The notes: generated by a model not told the origin, from the letters alone. A stretch of DNA of 64,000 bases from Anodontia alba (GCA_964016985.1 OZ024826.1:42043796-42107795); one strand, 5' to 3'; counted from the stretch's first letter, positions 42,067 through 53,078 are shown. Numbers and translations: made by a program.

Positions 42067-43495
42067 TTTTACAGTTAAGACTAGATATACCCCTACTGGT
42101 GCTCTTCTACCTGTACATGGGCTCCTCTGAAGTGCTGTTAATTTGTAAAGGCAAGATATACTCTTTCTGGTGCTCTTCAACCTGTACAAGAGCTCCTCTG
42201 AAGTGCTGTTTTACAGTTAAGACTAGATATACCCCTACTGGTGCTCTTCAACCTATTCATGGGCTCCTCTGAAGTGCTATTATATTTTAAAGGCAAGATA
42301 TACTCCTACTGGTGCTCTTCAACCTGTACAAGAGCTCCTCTTAAGTGTGTTTTACAGTTAAGACCAGATATACCCATACTGGTGCTCTTTAACCTGTAAA
42401 AGCCCTCCTCTGAAGCACTGTTTTACAGTTAAGATAAGAAATACCCCTACCGGTGCTCTTCAACCTGTACAAGAGCTCCTTTGAATTGCTGTTTAACAGT
42501 TAAGACTAGATATACCCCTACTGGTGCTCTTAAACCTGTAAAAGAGCTCCTCTGAAATGCTGTTTTACAAGAGCTCCTCTGAAGTGTTGTTTTACAGTTA
42601 AGACTAAATATACCCTTACTGGTGCTCTTCAACCTGTACAAGAGCTCCTCTGAAGTGCTGTTTTACAGTTAAGACTAGATATTCCCCTATTGGTGCTCTT
42701 CAACCTGTACAATATCTCCTCTGAAGTGTTCTTTTACAATTAAGACAAGACATACCGCTACTGGTGCACTTCAACCTGTACATGAGCGCCTCTGAAGTGC
42801 TGTTTTACAGTGAAGACTAGAAATACCCCCACCGGTGCTCTTCAATCTGTAACAGAGCTCCTTTGAAGTGCTGTTGTACAGTTAAGACAAGAAATACCCC
42901 TACCGGTGCTCTTCAACCTGTAACAGAGCTCCTCTGAAGTGCTGTTTTACAGAAGTCAAGAAATACCCCTACCGGTGCTCTTCAACCTGTACATGAGCGC
43001 CTCTGAAGTGCTGTTTTACAGTTAAGACAAGAAATACCCCAACCGGTGCTCTTCAACCTATAACAGAGCTCCTTTGAAGTGCTGTTGTACAGTTTAGACA
43101 AGAAATACCCCTAGTGGTGCTCTTCAACCTGTAAAAGAGCTCCTCTGAAGTGCTATTTTACAGTAAGGGCAAGATGTACCCCTACTGGTGCTCTTCAACC
43201 TGTAAAAGAGCTCCCCTGAAGTGCTATTATATCGTAGAGGCAATATATATCCCTACTGATGCTCTTCAACCTGTACATGTGCTCCCCTGAAGTGCCATTA
43301 TATATTAAAGGCAAGATATACCCCTACTGATGCTCTTCAACCTCTAAAAGAGCTCCTCAGAAGTGCTGTATTATAGTAAAAGACAAGATAACACCCTACC
43401 GGTGCTCTTCAACCTGTAAAAGAGCTCCTGTGTCCAAACATATCCAAAACAAGAAGGGTGGACCTCTTAAATATTCATGAACCCCGTAGCAGTGC

Positions 43496-43822
43496 GCCGT
43501 CTACCGCGAAAAACATGCAGACAAAGAAGGCCCAGTTCAGCCTGCACATCCATGCAGTCTTATCAGGACCTCCACTGTCCGCTAACAGAAACATACTACA
43601 GAATGAATGAATGGAGAGCAAGAACCCAGATGATACTTTGTTCATGCACAGGATGAATTGAATCTGTGCATTTTGCCCACAATTAGGGCTATGCCCATGT
43701 TTGAAAGCACCGTTTCGCATGAAATGGCCCATATGTTTTGTGAGAAATTAGAAAAAAATCAATACTTTTCATATGAAAAGAAAGCCTTATCTATAGTATG
43801 GAGAATGCAGGGGACTTTTTAA
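43496..43822. other. Flank of the foldback-like structure, no gene
   Basis: GACAAAGAAGGCCCAGTTCA and GGACCTCCACTGTCCGCTAA continue the boundary repeat to about 43590. The rest is unassigned. Confidence 0.5.
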
Positions 43823-43960
43823 CCCTTGAAGCGCCAATCACAACTGCAGCAGATGACATTTTTTTTTCATGTGAAGACTTTATTTATCTGAAAAATAAAA
43901 AAAAAAATATGACAAAATTTGAATGTCATCTGCTACAAATTTTGCTTGGTACTTTAAGGG
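43823..43960. repeat. Family S TTAA-type element
   Basis: TTAA at 43819-43822 and 43961-43964. Termini CCCTTGAAGCGCCAATCACA and TTGCTTGGTACTTTAAGGG; subterminal TGCAGCAGATGACATTT pairs with AATGTCATCTGCTAC. Confidence 0.88.
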
Positions 43961-43964
43961 TTAA

Positions 43965-44125
43965 GGAGGAGTATTTGATGATAATTCTGGGATATTTTTT
44001 CTTATTTCTCCATAAAAACATATGTTTTGTGTACTCATTAGAAGGCAAATTGCATCTAATGTGTACCAGAACATAATTATGTTTTTATTCTAGACATACA
44101 TATCACCAAATACTCCAAAACTGCT
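43965..44125. repeat. Family H (GGAGGAG-ended) element abutting S
   Basis: Starts GGAGGAGTATTTGATGATAA directly after the TTAA of S and ends CACCAAATACTCC. Core ACATATGTTTTGTGTACTCA with a decayed right arm. Confidence 0.7.
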
Positions 44126-44139
44126 GCCCTATCTGAATT

Positions 44140-44710
44140 CCCACAAAGCACCTTGACCTCTTTCCTTTCCATCATTCTGCTTTAGAAAAGTCTTATCTAG
44201 AGTTATGTGACATGGCTGAATTCTCACAATGCACCTCAGACCTCTTTTCTTCCTGTCATTCTGAGTTTTAGAAAAGTCTTATCTGGAACTATTTGACATG
44301 GCTGAGCTCCCATAATGCACCTCAGACCTCTTTCCTTTCCATCATTCTGTTTTAGAAAAGTCTTATCTGGAGTTTTGTGACATGGCTGAATTCTCACAAT
44401 GCACCTCAGACCTCTTTTCTTCCTGTCATTCTGAGTTTTAGAAAAGTCTTATCTGGAACTATTTGACATGGCTGAGCTCCCATAATGCACCTCAGACCTC
44501 TTTCCTTTCCATCATTCTGTTTTAGAAAAGTCTTATCTGGAGTTTTGTGACATGGCTGAATTCTCACAATGCACCTCAGACCTCTTTTCTTCCTGTCATT
44601 CTGAGAGTTTTAGAAAAGTCTTATCTGGAACTATTTGACGTTGCTGAACTCCCACAATGCGCCTCATACCTCATTTCTTCCTGTCATTTTGTGAGTTTCA
44701 GAAATGTTCC
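44140..44710. repeat. Satellite, 85-base monomer in 170-base dimers
   Basis: Monomers alternate between GCTGAATTCTCACAATGCAC and GCTGAGCTCCCATAATGCAC types with CTCAGACCTCTTTCCTTTCC. The dimer repeats exactly every 170 bases (44215, 44385, 44555). About 6.5 monomers; end monomers diverge. Confidence 0.92.
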
Positions 44711-44960
44711 ACATCTACAGTTACCACATGTTTATTTTTTGTGGCGTCCGAAACTGAAGGTGACTCTTCTACTGTCATCTTATGCACTCGTGATTTTAAG
44801 CTCTGAAAAGAATTGAATAGATAATTAACATATATGTAGTCATTAAAAACTTAAAACATACTAACATAAAAAAATGAGGGTTTTTAGAACTTTAATGTCC
44901 CATTAACATGATACCAGTCATTTTGAGATGAGGATAATTTGATCATAATATTCAATCATC
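44711..44960. other. No feature recognised
   Basis: Unassigned DNA between the satellite and a half S element. Confidence 0.4.
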
Positions 44961-45110
44961 TTAACTCTTAAAGCTCTGATCACAACTGCAGCAGGCATCT
45001 TTTATTTCATTTATTTTTTTTTTCTTATTTTTCAGAGAAAGTAAGACTTGCTCCATTTTTCATTCTTTTGTGTGTTCTTTGTTTCCAAAGCAACCTTTTT
45101 AATATTTCAT
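44961..45110. repeat. Left half of a family S element
   Basis: TTAACTCTTAAAGCTCTGAT and CACAACTGCAGCAGGCATC, T-rich, then TTTCAGAGAAAGTAAGACTT. Right half missing. Confidence 0.6.
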
Positions 45111-45117
45111 TTAACTG

Positions 45118-45460
45118 GCACAGAAGTGCCTCAAACCATCATGAAAATATGCCTATATAATATTGACCCCTTAAACCCCACTTTTATATAGTAAAACTGG
45201 GTTTACAGGGGTATACATTATTTTTCTTATTTCTGCTCAAAAACATAGATTGTGGGTACTCATTAGAACCACTTCGGTGAGGCAGTTCTAAGGAACACCC
45301 ACATTCTATGTTTTGAGCAGAAATATGAAAAATATTAGTTTTTATCTGAAAATTTTCAATATTTGGAAGTGAAATTTTTTATATATTTGAATAGGAGTGT
45401 TTTTGTAACGGGACATTTCTACCGAGCACCCACAACATATTTATTTATGGAGAAATAAGA
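45118..45460. repeat. Family H element with a family A insertion
   Basis: GCACAGAAGTGCCTCAAAC at left and CCGAGCACCCACAACATATT plus TTATGGAGAAATAAG at right are the two sides of an H palindrome interrupted by A. Confidence 0.6.
45137..45410. repeat. Family A element inside H
   Basis: CATCATGAAAATATGCC to GAGTGTTTTTGTAACG. More diverged than other copies. Confidence 0.85.
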
Positions 45461-45640
45461 AACAACTAGAGCTGGTGTTTGTAAAACACTATGCCCCCAA
45501 CTGCCTGACTCTAACACTGCTTGACTCCCAAGACTGCTTGCCCATGACGGTAACCACAGTACAAATATACGAGATTTCAATGTTATTTTATCAAGAGGAA
45601 AATAACTCTAAATAAAAAAAAAACAAATATGCTGGACAAG

Positions 45641-48147
45641 AAAAGCAAGAGGCCCATGGGCCACAACGCTCACCTTAGTTAACTGCTGTAAGTTAATCAG
45701 GTCATTTACTCATCATTCCCTATTAGCCTGTCAAGTTTAGAGGCAATAGCTTAAACAGTTTTTGAGATATCTTGCTTACAAGGTTAAAATGCTGAAATTT
45801 TCAAAAGGCCATAAGTAAAAGCAGTTTAAACCCCAGCAGGATTTATGTAGGGGACCACTAAACAATAGCTACATACTAAATACATAAGCTGTGGGCCTGA
45901 TGGTTTCAGAGAAGGAGATATTTTAAGTATTTCCCATTATGTGGGAGTAAATTACCCCCAGGGCATAGCCAATTTGGAACCCAGGGGCATGCTTGGCAGG
46001 ATTTATGTAGGGGATGACTGAACATTGCTACATACTAAATATATGAGCTGTGGGCCTCATGGTTTTAGAGAAGAAGATTTTTTTCCCATTATAAGTCTAT
46101 GTGAGCTAATTACCCCCGGGGCATGGCCAATTTAGACCCCAGGGGCTTCATTGGCAGGATTTATGTAGGGGACCACTAAACGTTGCTACATACTAAATAT
46201 TTAAGCTGTGGGCCTCATAGTTTCAGAGAAAAAATTTCTTTTAATTTTTTTTCCACTATAAGTCCTTGTGAGCTAATGACCAATGAGAAGTGGTCAATTT
46301 GGACCCCAGGGGCATGGTTGGAAGAATTAATGTAGAAGACCACCAAACATTGCTACATACTAAATCTGTTAGCTCTGGGCCTCATGGTTTCAGAGAAGAA
46401 GATTTTTGAAGGTTCTTTAGCTACACGGTTCTATATAAACTTATGACCCCTGGGGTGTGGCCAGTTTGGATCCCCAGGGCTTGATTGGCAGGATTTAAGT
46501 AGGGGACTACTACACACTGCTACATACTAAATATATAAGCTGTGGGCCTCATGGCTTCAGAGAAGAAGACTTTTTTAGGATTTTTTTCCATTTTAAGTCA
46601 AGGGGCTTGATTGGGAGACCACTAAACACTGCTACATACATTATCTGTTAGCTCTCTGCCTCATGGTTTCAGAAGAGAAGATTTTTTAAGGTTCTTTAGC
46701 TATATAGCTCAATATATACATATGACCCCTTGGGTGTGGCCAGTTTGGAGCCCAGGGGCTTGATTGGCAGGATTTATGTAGGGGACCACAACACATTGCT
46801 ACATACTCAATATATAAGCTGTGGGCCTCATGGTTTCAGAGAAGATTTTTTAAGTTTTTTCCCATTATAAGTCTATGGGAACTAATGACCCAAGGGGTGT
46901 GGCCAGTTTGGACCCCAGGGGCTTGATTGGCAGGTTTTATGTAGTGGACCACTACACATTGCTACATACTAAATATATAAGCTCTGGGCCTCATGGTTTC
47001 AGAGAAAAAGATTTTTTAATTTTTCCCATTATAAGTCTATGGGAGCTAATAACTCCTGGGGTGTGGCCAACTTGGACCCTAGGGGCATGGTTGGCAGGAT
47101 TTATGTAGGAGACCACTTAACATCGCTTCATACTTAATCTATTAGCTCTCAGCCTAATGGTTTCAGAGAAGAAGATTTTTGAAGGTTCTTTACCTATTAT
47201 AGCTCTATATAAACATATGACCCCTGGGGCATGACCAAATTGGACCCAAGGGGCTTGATTGGCAGGATTTATGTAGGGGACCAGTACACATTGCTACATA
47301 CTAAATATATAGTCTGTGGGCCTCATGGTTTCAGAGAAGAAGATTGTTTTAAGTTTGTCCCATTGTAAGTCTTTGGCAGCTAATGACCCCCTGGGATGTG
47401 GTTGGTTTGGACCCCAGGGGCTTGATTGGCAGGATTTATGTAGGGAACAACTAAACATTGCTATGTACTAAATATATAAGCTCTGGGCCTAATGCTTTCA
47501 GAGAAGAAGATTTTTAAAGTTTTTCCCATTATAAGTCTAAGGGAGCTAATGACCCCCGGGGCGTGGCCAGTTTGGGTCCCAGGGGCTTGATTGGCAGGAT
47601 TTATGTAGAGGACCACTTAACGTTGCTACATAATAAATATGTAAGCTGTGGGCCTCATGGTTTCAGAGAAGAAGATTTTTTAAGTGTTTCCCATTATAAG
47701 TCTATGGGAGTTCACAGCCCCCTGGGGCATGGCCAGTTTGGACCCCAGGGGCTTGATTGCAGGATTTATGTAGGGGACCACTAAACATTGCTGCATACAA
47801 AATATATAAGCTGTGGGCCTCATGGTTTCGGAGAAGAAGATTTTTTAAGTTTTTCCCATTATAAGTCTATGGGAACGTATATATGGGCATGGTGGCCATC
47901 TTGATATACGGACGACGACCATTTGTACAAATTTTCAATCCCCCTTTAACACAAAGCTCCACATAAAGTTTGAAGAAATTTGGCCCAGGGATTTCAGAGG
48001 AGAAGTCGTTCAAATGTGTGAACGGACTGACGGACAGACAGACGGACGAACTGACGGACAGACAGATGGATGGACGGATGGACAGAGGGATGACAAACGG
48101 AGAGTGATAACAATAGCTCATCCTGAGCCTTTTGCTCAGGTGAGCTA
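45641..48147. repeat. Element Y with ~170-base tandem array
   Basis: Left GAGGCCCATGGGCCACAACG CTCACC; right GACGGACAGACAGACGGACG tract then GCTCAGGTGAGCTAAAA. About 12 units with GGCTTGATTGGCAGGATTTA, TGTAGGGGACCACTAAACAT and GGGCCTCATGGTTTCAGAG. Short open frames are repeat by-products. Confidence 0.85.
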
Positions 48148-48299
48148 AAATTACGGGTCAGCTATTTTTTCATGGGGAACCCATATATAAAATTTCAAAA
48201 CCCTAGCATGCAGGGTTCTTAAGATATGGCATGCACAAAAAAAGCATGACAAACCGACAAATGGACGGACGGACGAACAAAAGCAAAATGATATGCCCC

Positions 48300-49250
48300 A
48301 TCAATGTCATTCGAAATTGGGTTCATAATCAGGTCATCTACTCATCATTACCAATATATTCATCAAGTGTCAAGGCAGGCTCCGGCTTCAAAAGTTTTTG
48401 AGATATTTTGCTGACAAGGGAAACATGCCCAACTTTACAAAGGGTCATTACTCATGAAATATTTTTCAGAATTAACACAAAAGTTTATCAGGTCATCTAC
48501 TCATCATTACCAATCAATTCACCAAGTTTCAAGTCTCTAGCTCTAACAGTTGTTGAGATATTTTGCTGACAAGATAAAAATGCCCAAAATTACAAAGGGC
48601 CATAACTCAAGGAGTATTTTTCTAAATTTATTCAAAAGTTTATCAGGTTGTCTACTCATCACTACCAGTCTATTCATAAAGTTTCAAGGCTGTAGCTCCA
48701 ACAATTTTTGAGATATTTTGCTGACAAGGTAAACATACCCAAAATTACAAAGAGCCATAAATCATGAAGTATTTTCAGAATTTATTCAAAAGTTAATCAG
48801 GTCATCTACTCGTCACTACAAATCCATTCAGCAAGTTTCAAGGCTCTAGCTCTAGCAGTTTTTGAGATATTTTGCTGACAAGGAAAAATGTCCAAAATTA
48901 CAAAGGACCATAACTCAAGAAGTATTTTTCAAAATTTATTCAAAAGTTTATCAGGTTGTCTACTCATCACTACCAGTCTATTCATCAAGTTTTAAGGCTC
49001 TAGCTTTAATAGTTTTTGAGATATTTTGCATCCATATTTTTTCAAAGGGCCATAACTCAGAAAGGGGCATTATCCTGTCAAGAAAAACAATTCGTTTCAG
49101 CTATTTTTTCATGAGGAAAAAAAAAAAGAAACTTCAAAATAGTAGCTTGCACGGCTCTAAAGTTATGCTATGCATCAAAAAGCATGACAAACGAACAGAC
49201 AGACAGATGGAAGGATGGACGGACACTTAATAGTTTTTGAGATATTTTGC
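48300..49250. repeat. Tandem array, ~157-base unit
   Basis: About 5-6 units with TCATCTACTCATCATTACCA, TTTTTGAGATATTTTGCTGA and CAAAGGGCCATAACTCA, followed by a duplicated end segment (49019-49215, 49216-49460). Confidence 0.85.
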
Positions 49251-49782
49251 TGACAAGATTACATCCATATTTTTTCAAAGGGCCATAACTCAGGAAAGGG
49301 GCATTATCCTGTCAAGAAAAAAAAATCGTGTCAGCTATTTTTTCATGAGGAAGCCAAAAAAGAAATTTCAAAAGAGTAGCTTGCACGGTTCTAAAGTTAT
49401 GCTATGCATCAAAAAGTGTGACAAATGAACGGACGGACAGACGGAAGGAAGGAAGGACGGACGGATGGAAAGACGGACGGACAAACACCCCAGAAGCAAT
49501 ATGTCCCTCCAACTTCTTCAAAATTGGGGGCATAATTTATGAAAACCTACAAAATATATTTGTATGGAGAATTAATAGCAATACTTTTTGGATAAAAAAG
49601 CAACTTATTTGGAGCTATGATTCTTTACCATATTTATCTTAAAATTTGTATAACTCCATTATTCTTTACCAATTTATAACAGAATTTTTCTTTTCATACT
49701 GATTGATGATTGAAAATATAATAACTAATTTTAAAAGCAAATATCATTTTTGAAAGCATTTAAGTGTGTCTTTATCAATAAC

Positions 49783-49940
49783 AGTCTGCTCTTGTTATCT
49801 CAAAGACCAAAGAACTCTCTGAAATACTTTGAGATATCCGTACTTCGACATATCAGATTTGCAGAATTGAGGAAAAATGAATCATACAACCACATTTCAC
49901 AAAAGAACATGTAATTTGACTCCTGAAATTAGAGATGCAC
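49783..49940 (-). repeat. Family G half element
   Basis: CAGTCTGCTCTTGTTATCTC then, inverted, ATACTTTGAGATATCCGTAC and CGACATATCAGATTTGCAGA. Only the one side of G, in reverse orientation. Confidence 0.75.
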
Positions 49941-49963
49941 TGAACATATTGCTGCTGGGATCC

Positions 49964-51050
49964 AACCCTCATGAAAAACTATGGCTAAATTTTGGCTGAA
50001 CAGTGATCTGAACTTCAGCTGAACTTTAGCTGAATACTTCTGAACCCCTACATAGAGCTCATGGCTGAATCTTTGCTGAAATTGGGACTGATTTCGTCAT
50101 ACTTCAGGCATTTTCAGCTATTTTTCAAATTCCAAGTTCAGAGGTTTTCAGACAAGATTCAGAAATGCTCAAATATGATTCAGAAATATTCAGTTTAATT
50201 CAGAAATATTCAGATATGAATTAGAAATATTCAGCTAGAACTCAGAAGAATTCAGCCTCAATTCAGAAATATTCAGATATGATTCAGAAATATTGAGTTA
50301 GAATTCAGATATATGTAGATACCAGAAATTAGTCTACAATGAAGTAACTGTCCATTTCCCCCCACCCCACCCCTCCCCTCCCCAACATACCTCATAAATA
50401 ATGTTAAAATCAGTCTAACCTAAGCCCCTTTTGAACACTGGCCGAACATTGTATTTTCAAAATTTGTTTCATATATAGCAACTCATGTTACATCATATTT
50501 CGTAAATAAATTATTACTTTTAACATAAGTGGATAGGGTATGCATATTTTGACAAGAGAGAGGAAACAGATGAAGCAGTTATATTTTCTATTTAAATACA
50601 TTATATCATCACCATTACATGTTACCCAGCCATGCACTTACAAGAAAAGTGAAATAGCTAAACTAAGAGCCTTTTATGTCATCTGTGACATTTCTTCTGC
50701 AAAAGAACCTTGAATGGAACTCCCAGAATCCCACTGTGGTCATGTGACTTCCTGCTGAACCTTTACTGAAACCATCTGAAATTTTCTGAATCTGATTCAG
50801 ACAAATTGAGACATATTCAGCTAAAACTCAGAATTTAAGGTTCAAAAGTTAAGAAATCTTTCTGAATTCTGTCTGAACTATTTAGCCAAGGTTCAGTAAT
50901 GTTTCAGCATAAGTTTAAACAAATTCAGAAAAGGGATGTTGTGTTCAGCTGGATTCAGACACCAATTTAGTGTTCAGACCAGATTCAATATCGATTCAGA
51001 CAAATTTAGCCAAGTTCAATAGAAATTCAGAAAACAAGGTTCATGAGGGA
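49964..51050. repeat. Element BB rich in TTCAG/CTGAA words
   Basis: Possible inverted ends ACCCTCATGAAAAAC and ACAAGGTTCATGAGGGAAA. Both flanks are dense in TTCAGCTGAA, CTGAATTC and TTCAGACAAATT words. 50150-50310 is a degenerate ~22-base tandem (TTCAGAAATATTCAGATATG). The middle (50340-50700) is unassigned. Confidence 0.55.
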
Positions 51051-51089
51051 AAGCGAAGCCTAAACAACTGAGCTAAACAGCTGTGTTGT

Positions 51090-51175
51090 TTCCAAACAAA
51101 AATGTATAGAGTATATAGGAAAATGACCTTAAAATGGTTATTTTACTTTATCTCTACACATTTTTATTCTGGATA
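51090..51175. repeat. Family N palindrome fragment
   Basis: TTTCCAAACAAAAATGTATA and AAATGACCTTAAAATGGTTA... match 7830-7920 loosely; arms decayed. Confidence 0.6.
51163..51168 (-). promoter_or_regulatory. Candidate polyadenylation signal of the SLC6 gene
   Basis: AATAAA on the minus strand, about 96 bases downstream of the stop codon and the nearest such hexamer there. It lies inside the N-type repeat. Cleavage site not determinable. Confidence 0.4.
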
Positions 51176-51263
51176 AACCATTTCTGGAGTCCACCTTTAA
51201 ACCATCTTATATCAGAAACTGTCTCATAATGAACCATCTTATATAAAGGTTTCCATGTATAAT

Positions 51264-51439
51264 TTATGAAAACTCATTACTCACTCCTCTTTTTAAAGCT
51301 AGGGTATAGCTTTTATCATCTGTTTGTGTTGACTTATCACAGGTTTTTACATTTTCAGCTTTCTTTGCTATGAAAATAACATTGCCTTTATGTTGGAGAT
51401 CAGTCGTTGATAAATGTGGTGGCAACTTGTCTATGGAAC
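51264..51439 (-). CDS. SLC6 gene exon g (C-terminal tail, stop)
   Basis: Acceptor TTTTATTGTTGCAG, then a frame continuing phase 1 from exon f and ending TAA at 51264-51266. Encodes SIDKLPPHLSTTDLQHKGNV... ending SNEFS. Hydrophilic, cytoplasmic, no known domain. Serine/threonine-rich stretches could be regulatory (inference). Confidence 0.75.
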
Positions 51440-51462
51440 CTGCAACAATAAAATATACGCTT

Positions 51463-51800
51463 ACCATATTTACCCTAATTATTGGGACAGCATCATGAAA
51501 ATATACCTATATAATTTTGACCCCCTTAACCCCACTTTTATATAGTAAAACTGGGGTTTACAGGGGAATATATTATTTTTCTTATTTCTGCTCAAAACAT
51601 AGATTGTGATACTTATTAGAACCGCTACCTAGGCAGTTCTACAGAGTACCCACAATCTATGTTTTGAGCAGAAATATGAAAACTATCAGAGGTTTTTGTC
51701 GGAAAAATTTTCAGTTTTTGGAGGTGAAATTTTCTATATATTTGCATAGGTGTTGTCATAATGCAGGCCTTAGATGGATGGATGAGATGGGTGAATGGAT
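51463..51800. repeat. Family C element with a family A insertion, in SLC6 intron
   Basis: CCATATTTACCCTAATTATT and GGGACAG at 51463-51490, then A, then CAGGCCTTAGATGG. The rest of the C core is absent. Confidence 0.6.
51491..51763. repeat. Family A element
   Basis: CATCATGAAAATATACC to TGTTGTCATAATG. Core partly decayed (GATACTTATTAGAACCGC / GGCAGTTCTACAGAGTACC). Confidence 0.85.
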
Positions 51801-51874
51801 AAACGCCTTAAATCATTGGAAATTTGTGTACATCTGGGGTAAAAAAATTAGTATGGTCCTGAAGACTTGTTAAG

Positions 51875-52070
51875 GAGGAGTACTTGATAGTAATTATGGG
51901 ATCTTTTTTCTCATTTCTCCATAAAAACATATGTTGTGTGTACTCATTAGAAGTGCCTCGCCAAAGCACTTCTAATGAGTAGCCACAACATATGTTTTAT
52001 AGAGAATTGGAGAAAATTATCCCAGAATTATCACCAAAATTTAATACTCCTCCTCAAAAAGTCCTCGTAT
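51875..52070. repeat. Family H (GGAGGAG-ended) element
   Basis: AAGGAGGAGTACTTGATAGT and ATTTAATACTCCTCCTC. Core ATATGTTGTGTGTACTCATT / inverse with GTGCCTCGCCAAAGCAC tip. Confidence 0.85.
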
Positions 52071-52164
52071 CTGCGCTAAACTTGTTGCTGAAATGTGAAA
52101 AATGATTGTTTATCTGGGTACCTGTTTGGTTGAGGAAAAATATCTTATTACCATGACAACCTAC

Positions 52165-52311
52165 CATTTGAAGCACAGTATGCTTGATTCAGTATAGCCC
52201 GTTGTCTAATATCTTGAGGTTTCTTGGTTGATAATCGTCTTGGAAAAGAGAAATATGAGGTGTGTGACAGGCCTGGCAGCTTAAGGTTAGATGATGTTAA
52301 ATCTACATGAT
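52165..52311 (-). CDS. SLC6 gene exon f (tail)
   Basis: Acceptor GGTGTCTATTTCAG, donor GTAGGT, phases 1/1. Encodes HVDLTSSNLKLPGLSHTSYF and SFPRRLSTKKPQDIRQRAIL. R-R-L-S is a consensus-like basophilic kinase site (inference). Confidence 0.8.
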
Positions 52312-52479
52312 CTGAAATAGACACCAAAACAAGTTTACCATTTGTATCAACACACAATATTATAAATTAAACAGTACACATTATAAATTTATAACATGGT
52401 TCATTATAGCATTTTAATATATTTATTTTAATTTGGAGACAATTTTTAAGGTGTTGCTGAACCTCTAAGCTCCAAATAG

Positions 52480-52600
52480 CAATTTTTTCAACCAAAGAAT
52501 AGCTATATTTTTCTTATTTCTCCATGAAAACTTATGTTGTAGCCACTTCTAATGAGCACAACTTATGTTTCCTGGAGACATAAGAAAAGAATGTACATGG
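52480..52600. repeat. Family H fragment
   Basis: TTTTTTCAACCAAAGAATAG, TCCATGAAAACTTATGTTGT and inverse scraps. Shortened core. Confidence 0.55.
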
Positions 52601-52656
52601 ACATTACTCGTATTTAGAGAGGCAACAGACTTTCAACTTAGACTGCTCTCCCTTAA

Positions 52657-52871
52657 CACTTTGCTCTCTGGGTAAAATTTTCAGCAGACTCCATTTTGAA
52701 ATAGTTTTCTTATTTTTCCTAGAAAATGGAATTTGGCTCTTCATGCAAATTCTCACCTAAGGAGGCAATATGCATGAAGTGTCACATCCTGTTTTTTTTT
52801 TTTTAGAAAAATAAGAAAAATATCACCAGTTTGTCATCTGCTGAACTAGCTGAGAGTGTGGTACGGGGGTA
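52657..52871. repeat. Family D element
   Basis: TTAA at 52653-52656, then CACTTTGCTCTCTGGG; right GCTGAGAGTGTGGTACGG. Core TTCATGCAAATTCTCACC / inverse. Confidence 0.8.
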
Positions 52872-52906
52872 AAGTTACATATGTATCATATCACCTTAAC
52901 TATTAA

Positions 52907-53078
52907 CACTCTCCAGGTCATTTCAGCAGACAACAAATTTTGTGATAATTTTTTTCTAATTTTTCCAGAAAATAGGGAGACGATTTGTATAGAATGACAA
53001 ACCTATTTTAAATGAACTACAAATATTATTTCAAAATGTTGTCTGCTGGAATCTTACCCAGCATGCAAAGCATTCAAT
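52907..53078. repeat. Family D element 3' of exon e
   Basis: TTAA at 52903-52906, then CACTCTCCAGGTCATTTCAG; right end CCCAGCATGCAAAGCATTC. Ends about 20 bases from the exon e donor side. Confidence 0.75.

Larger units (their letters stand above)
40271..43432 (-). repeat. Right satellite array, inverted, ~72-base unit, about 43 copies
   Basis: Same satellite as the left array read on minus: CTGGTGCTCTTCAACCTGTA, AAAGAGCTCCTCTGAAGTGC, TGTTTTACAGTTAAGAC. One inverted unit already appears at 38331-38420 before the RT fragment. Interrupted by two foreign inserts at 41737-41822 and 41953-42066. Confidence 0.95.
33719..43495. mobile_element. Foldback-like ~9.8-kb structure: inverted satellite arms around an RT remnant
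   Basis: A perfect 22-base inverted match (GCACTGCTACGGGGTTCATG plus AA at 33719-33740; inverse at 43474-43495) bounds the region, followed on both sides by a GGATATGTT motif. Inside come a left satellite array, a ~1.9-kb non-satellite loop and a right array of the same satellite in opposite orientation. This is the architecture of foldback (FB/Galileo-type) elements, whose long inverted arms are built of tandem subrepeats. No transposase for it is seen. Whether it moved as one unit is inference. Confidence 0.65.
45465..49545. repeat. Element AA (ends ...TATGCCCCC / GGGGGCATAA) hosting Y
   Basis: Left GTTTGTAAAACACTATGCCC; right CAATATGTCCCTCCAACTTC and AAATTGGGGGCATAATTT. A one-unit version lies at 54725-54945. 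In this copy, Y (45641-48147) and a tandem array (48300-49250) fill the middle, ending in GACGGACAGACGGAAGGAAG. Confidence 0.65.

Noticed and set aside
33755..43432. CRISPR array
   Set aside because: Units are contiguous 72-base satellites without unique spacers, and this is animal nuclear DNA.
33719..43495. Autonomous DNA transposon with its own transposase
   Set aside because: The loop encodes only an RT-type fragment; no DDE-type motif was seen, so autonomy is not supported.
48862..49230. 122-codon frame near 49 kb
   Set aside because: Falls in the 157-base tandem array and GACGGACGG tract; periodic and not gene-like.
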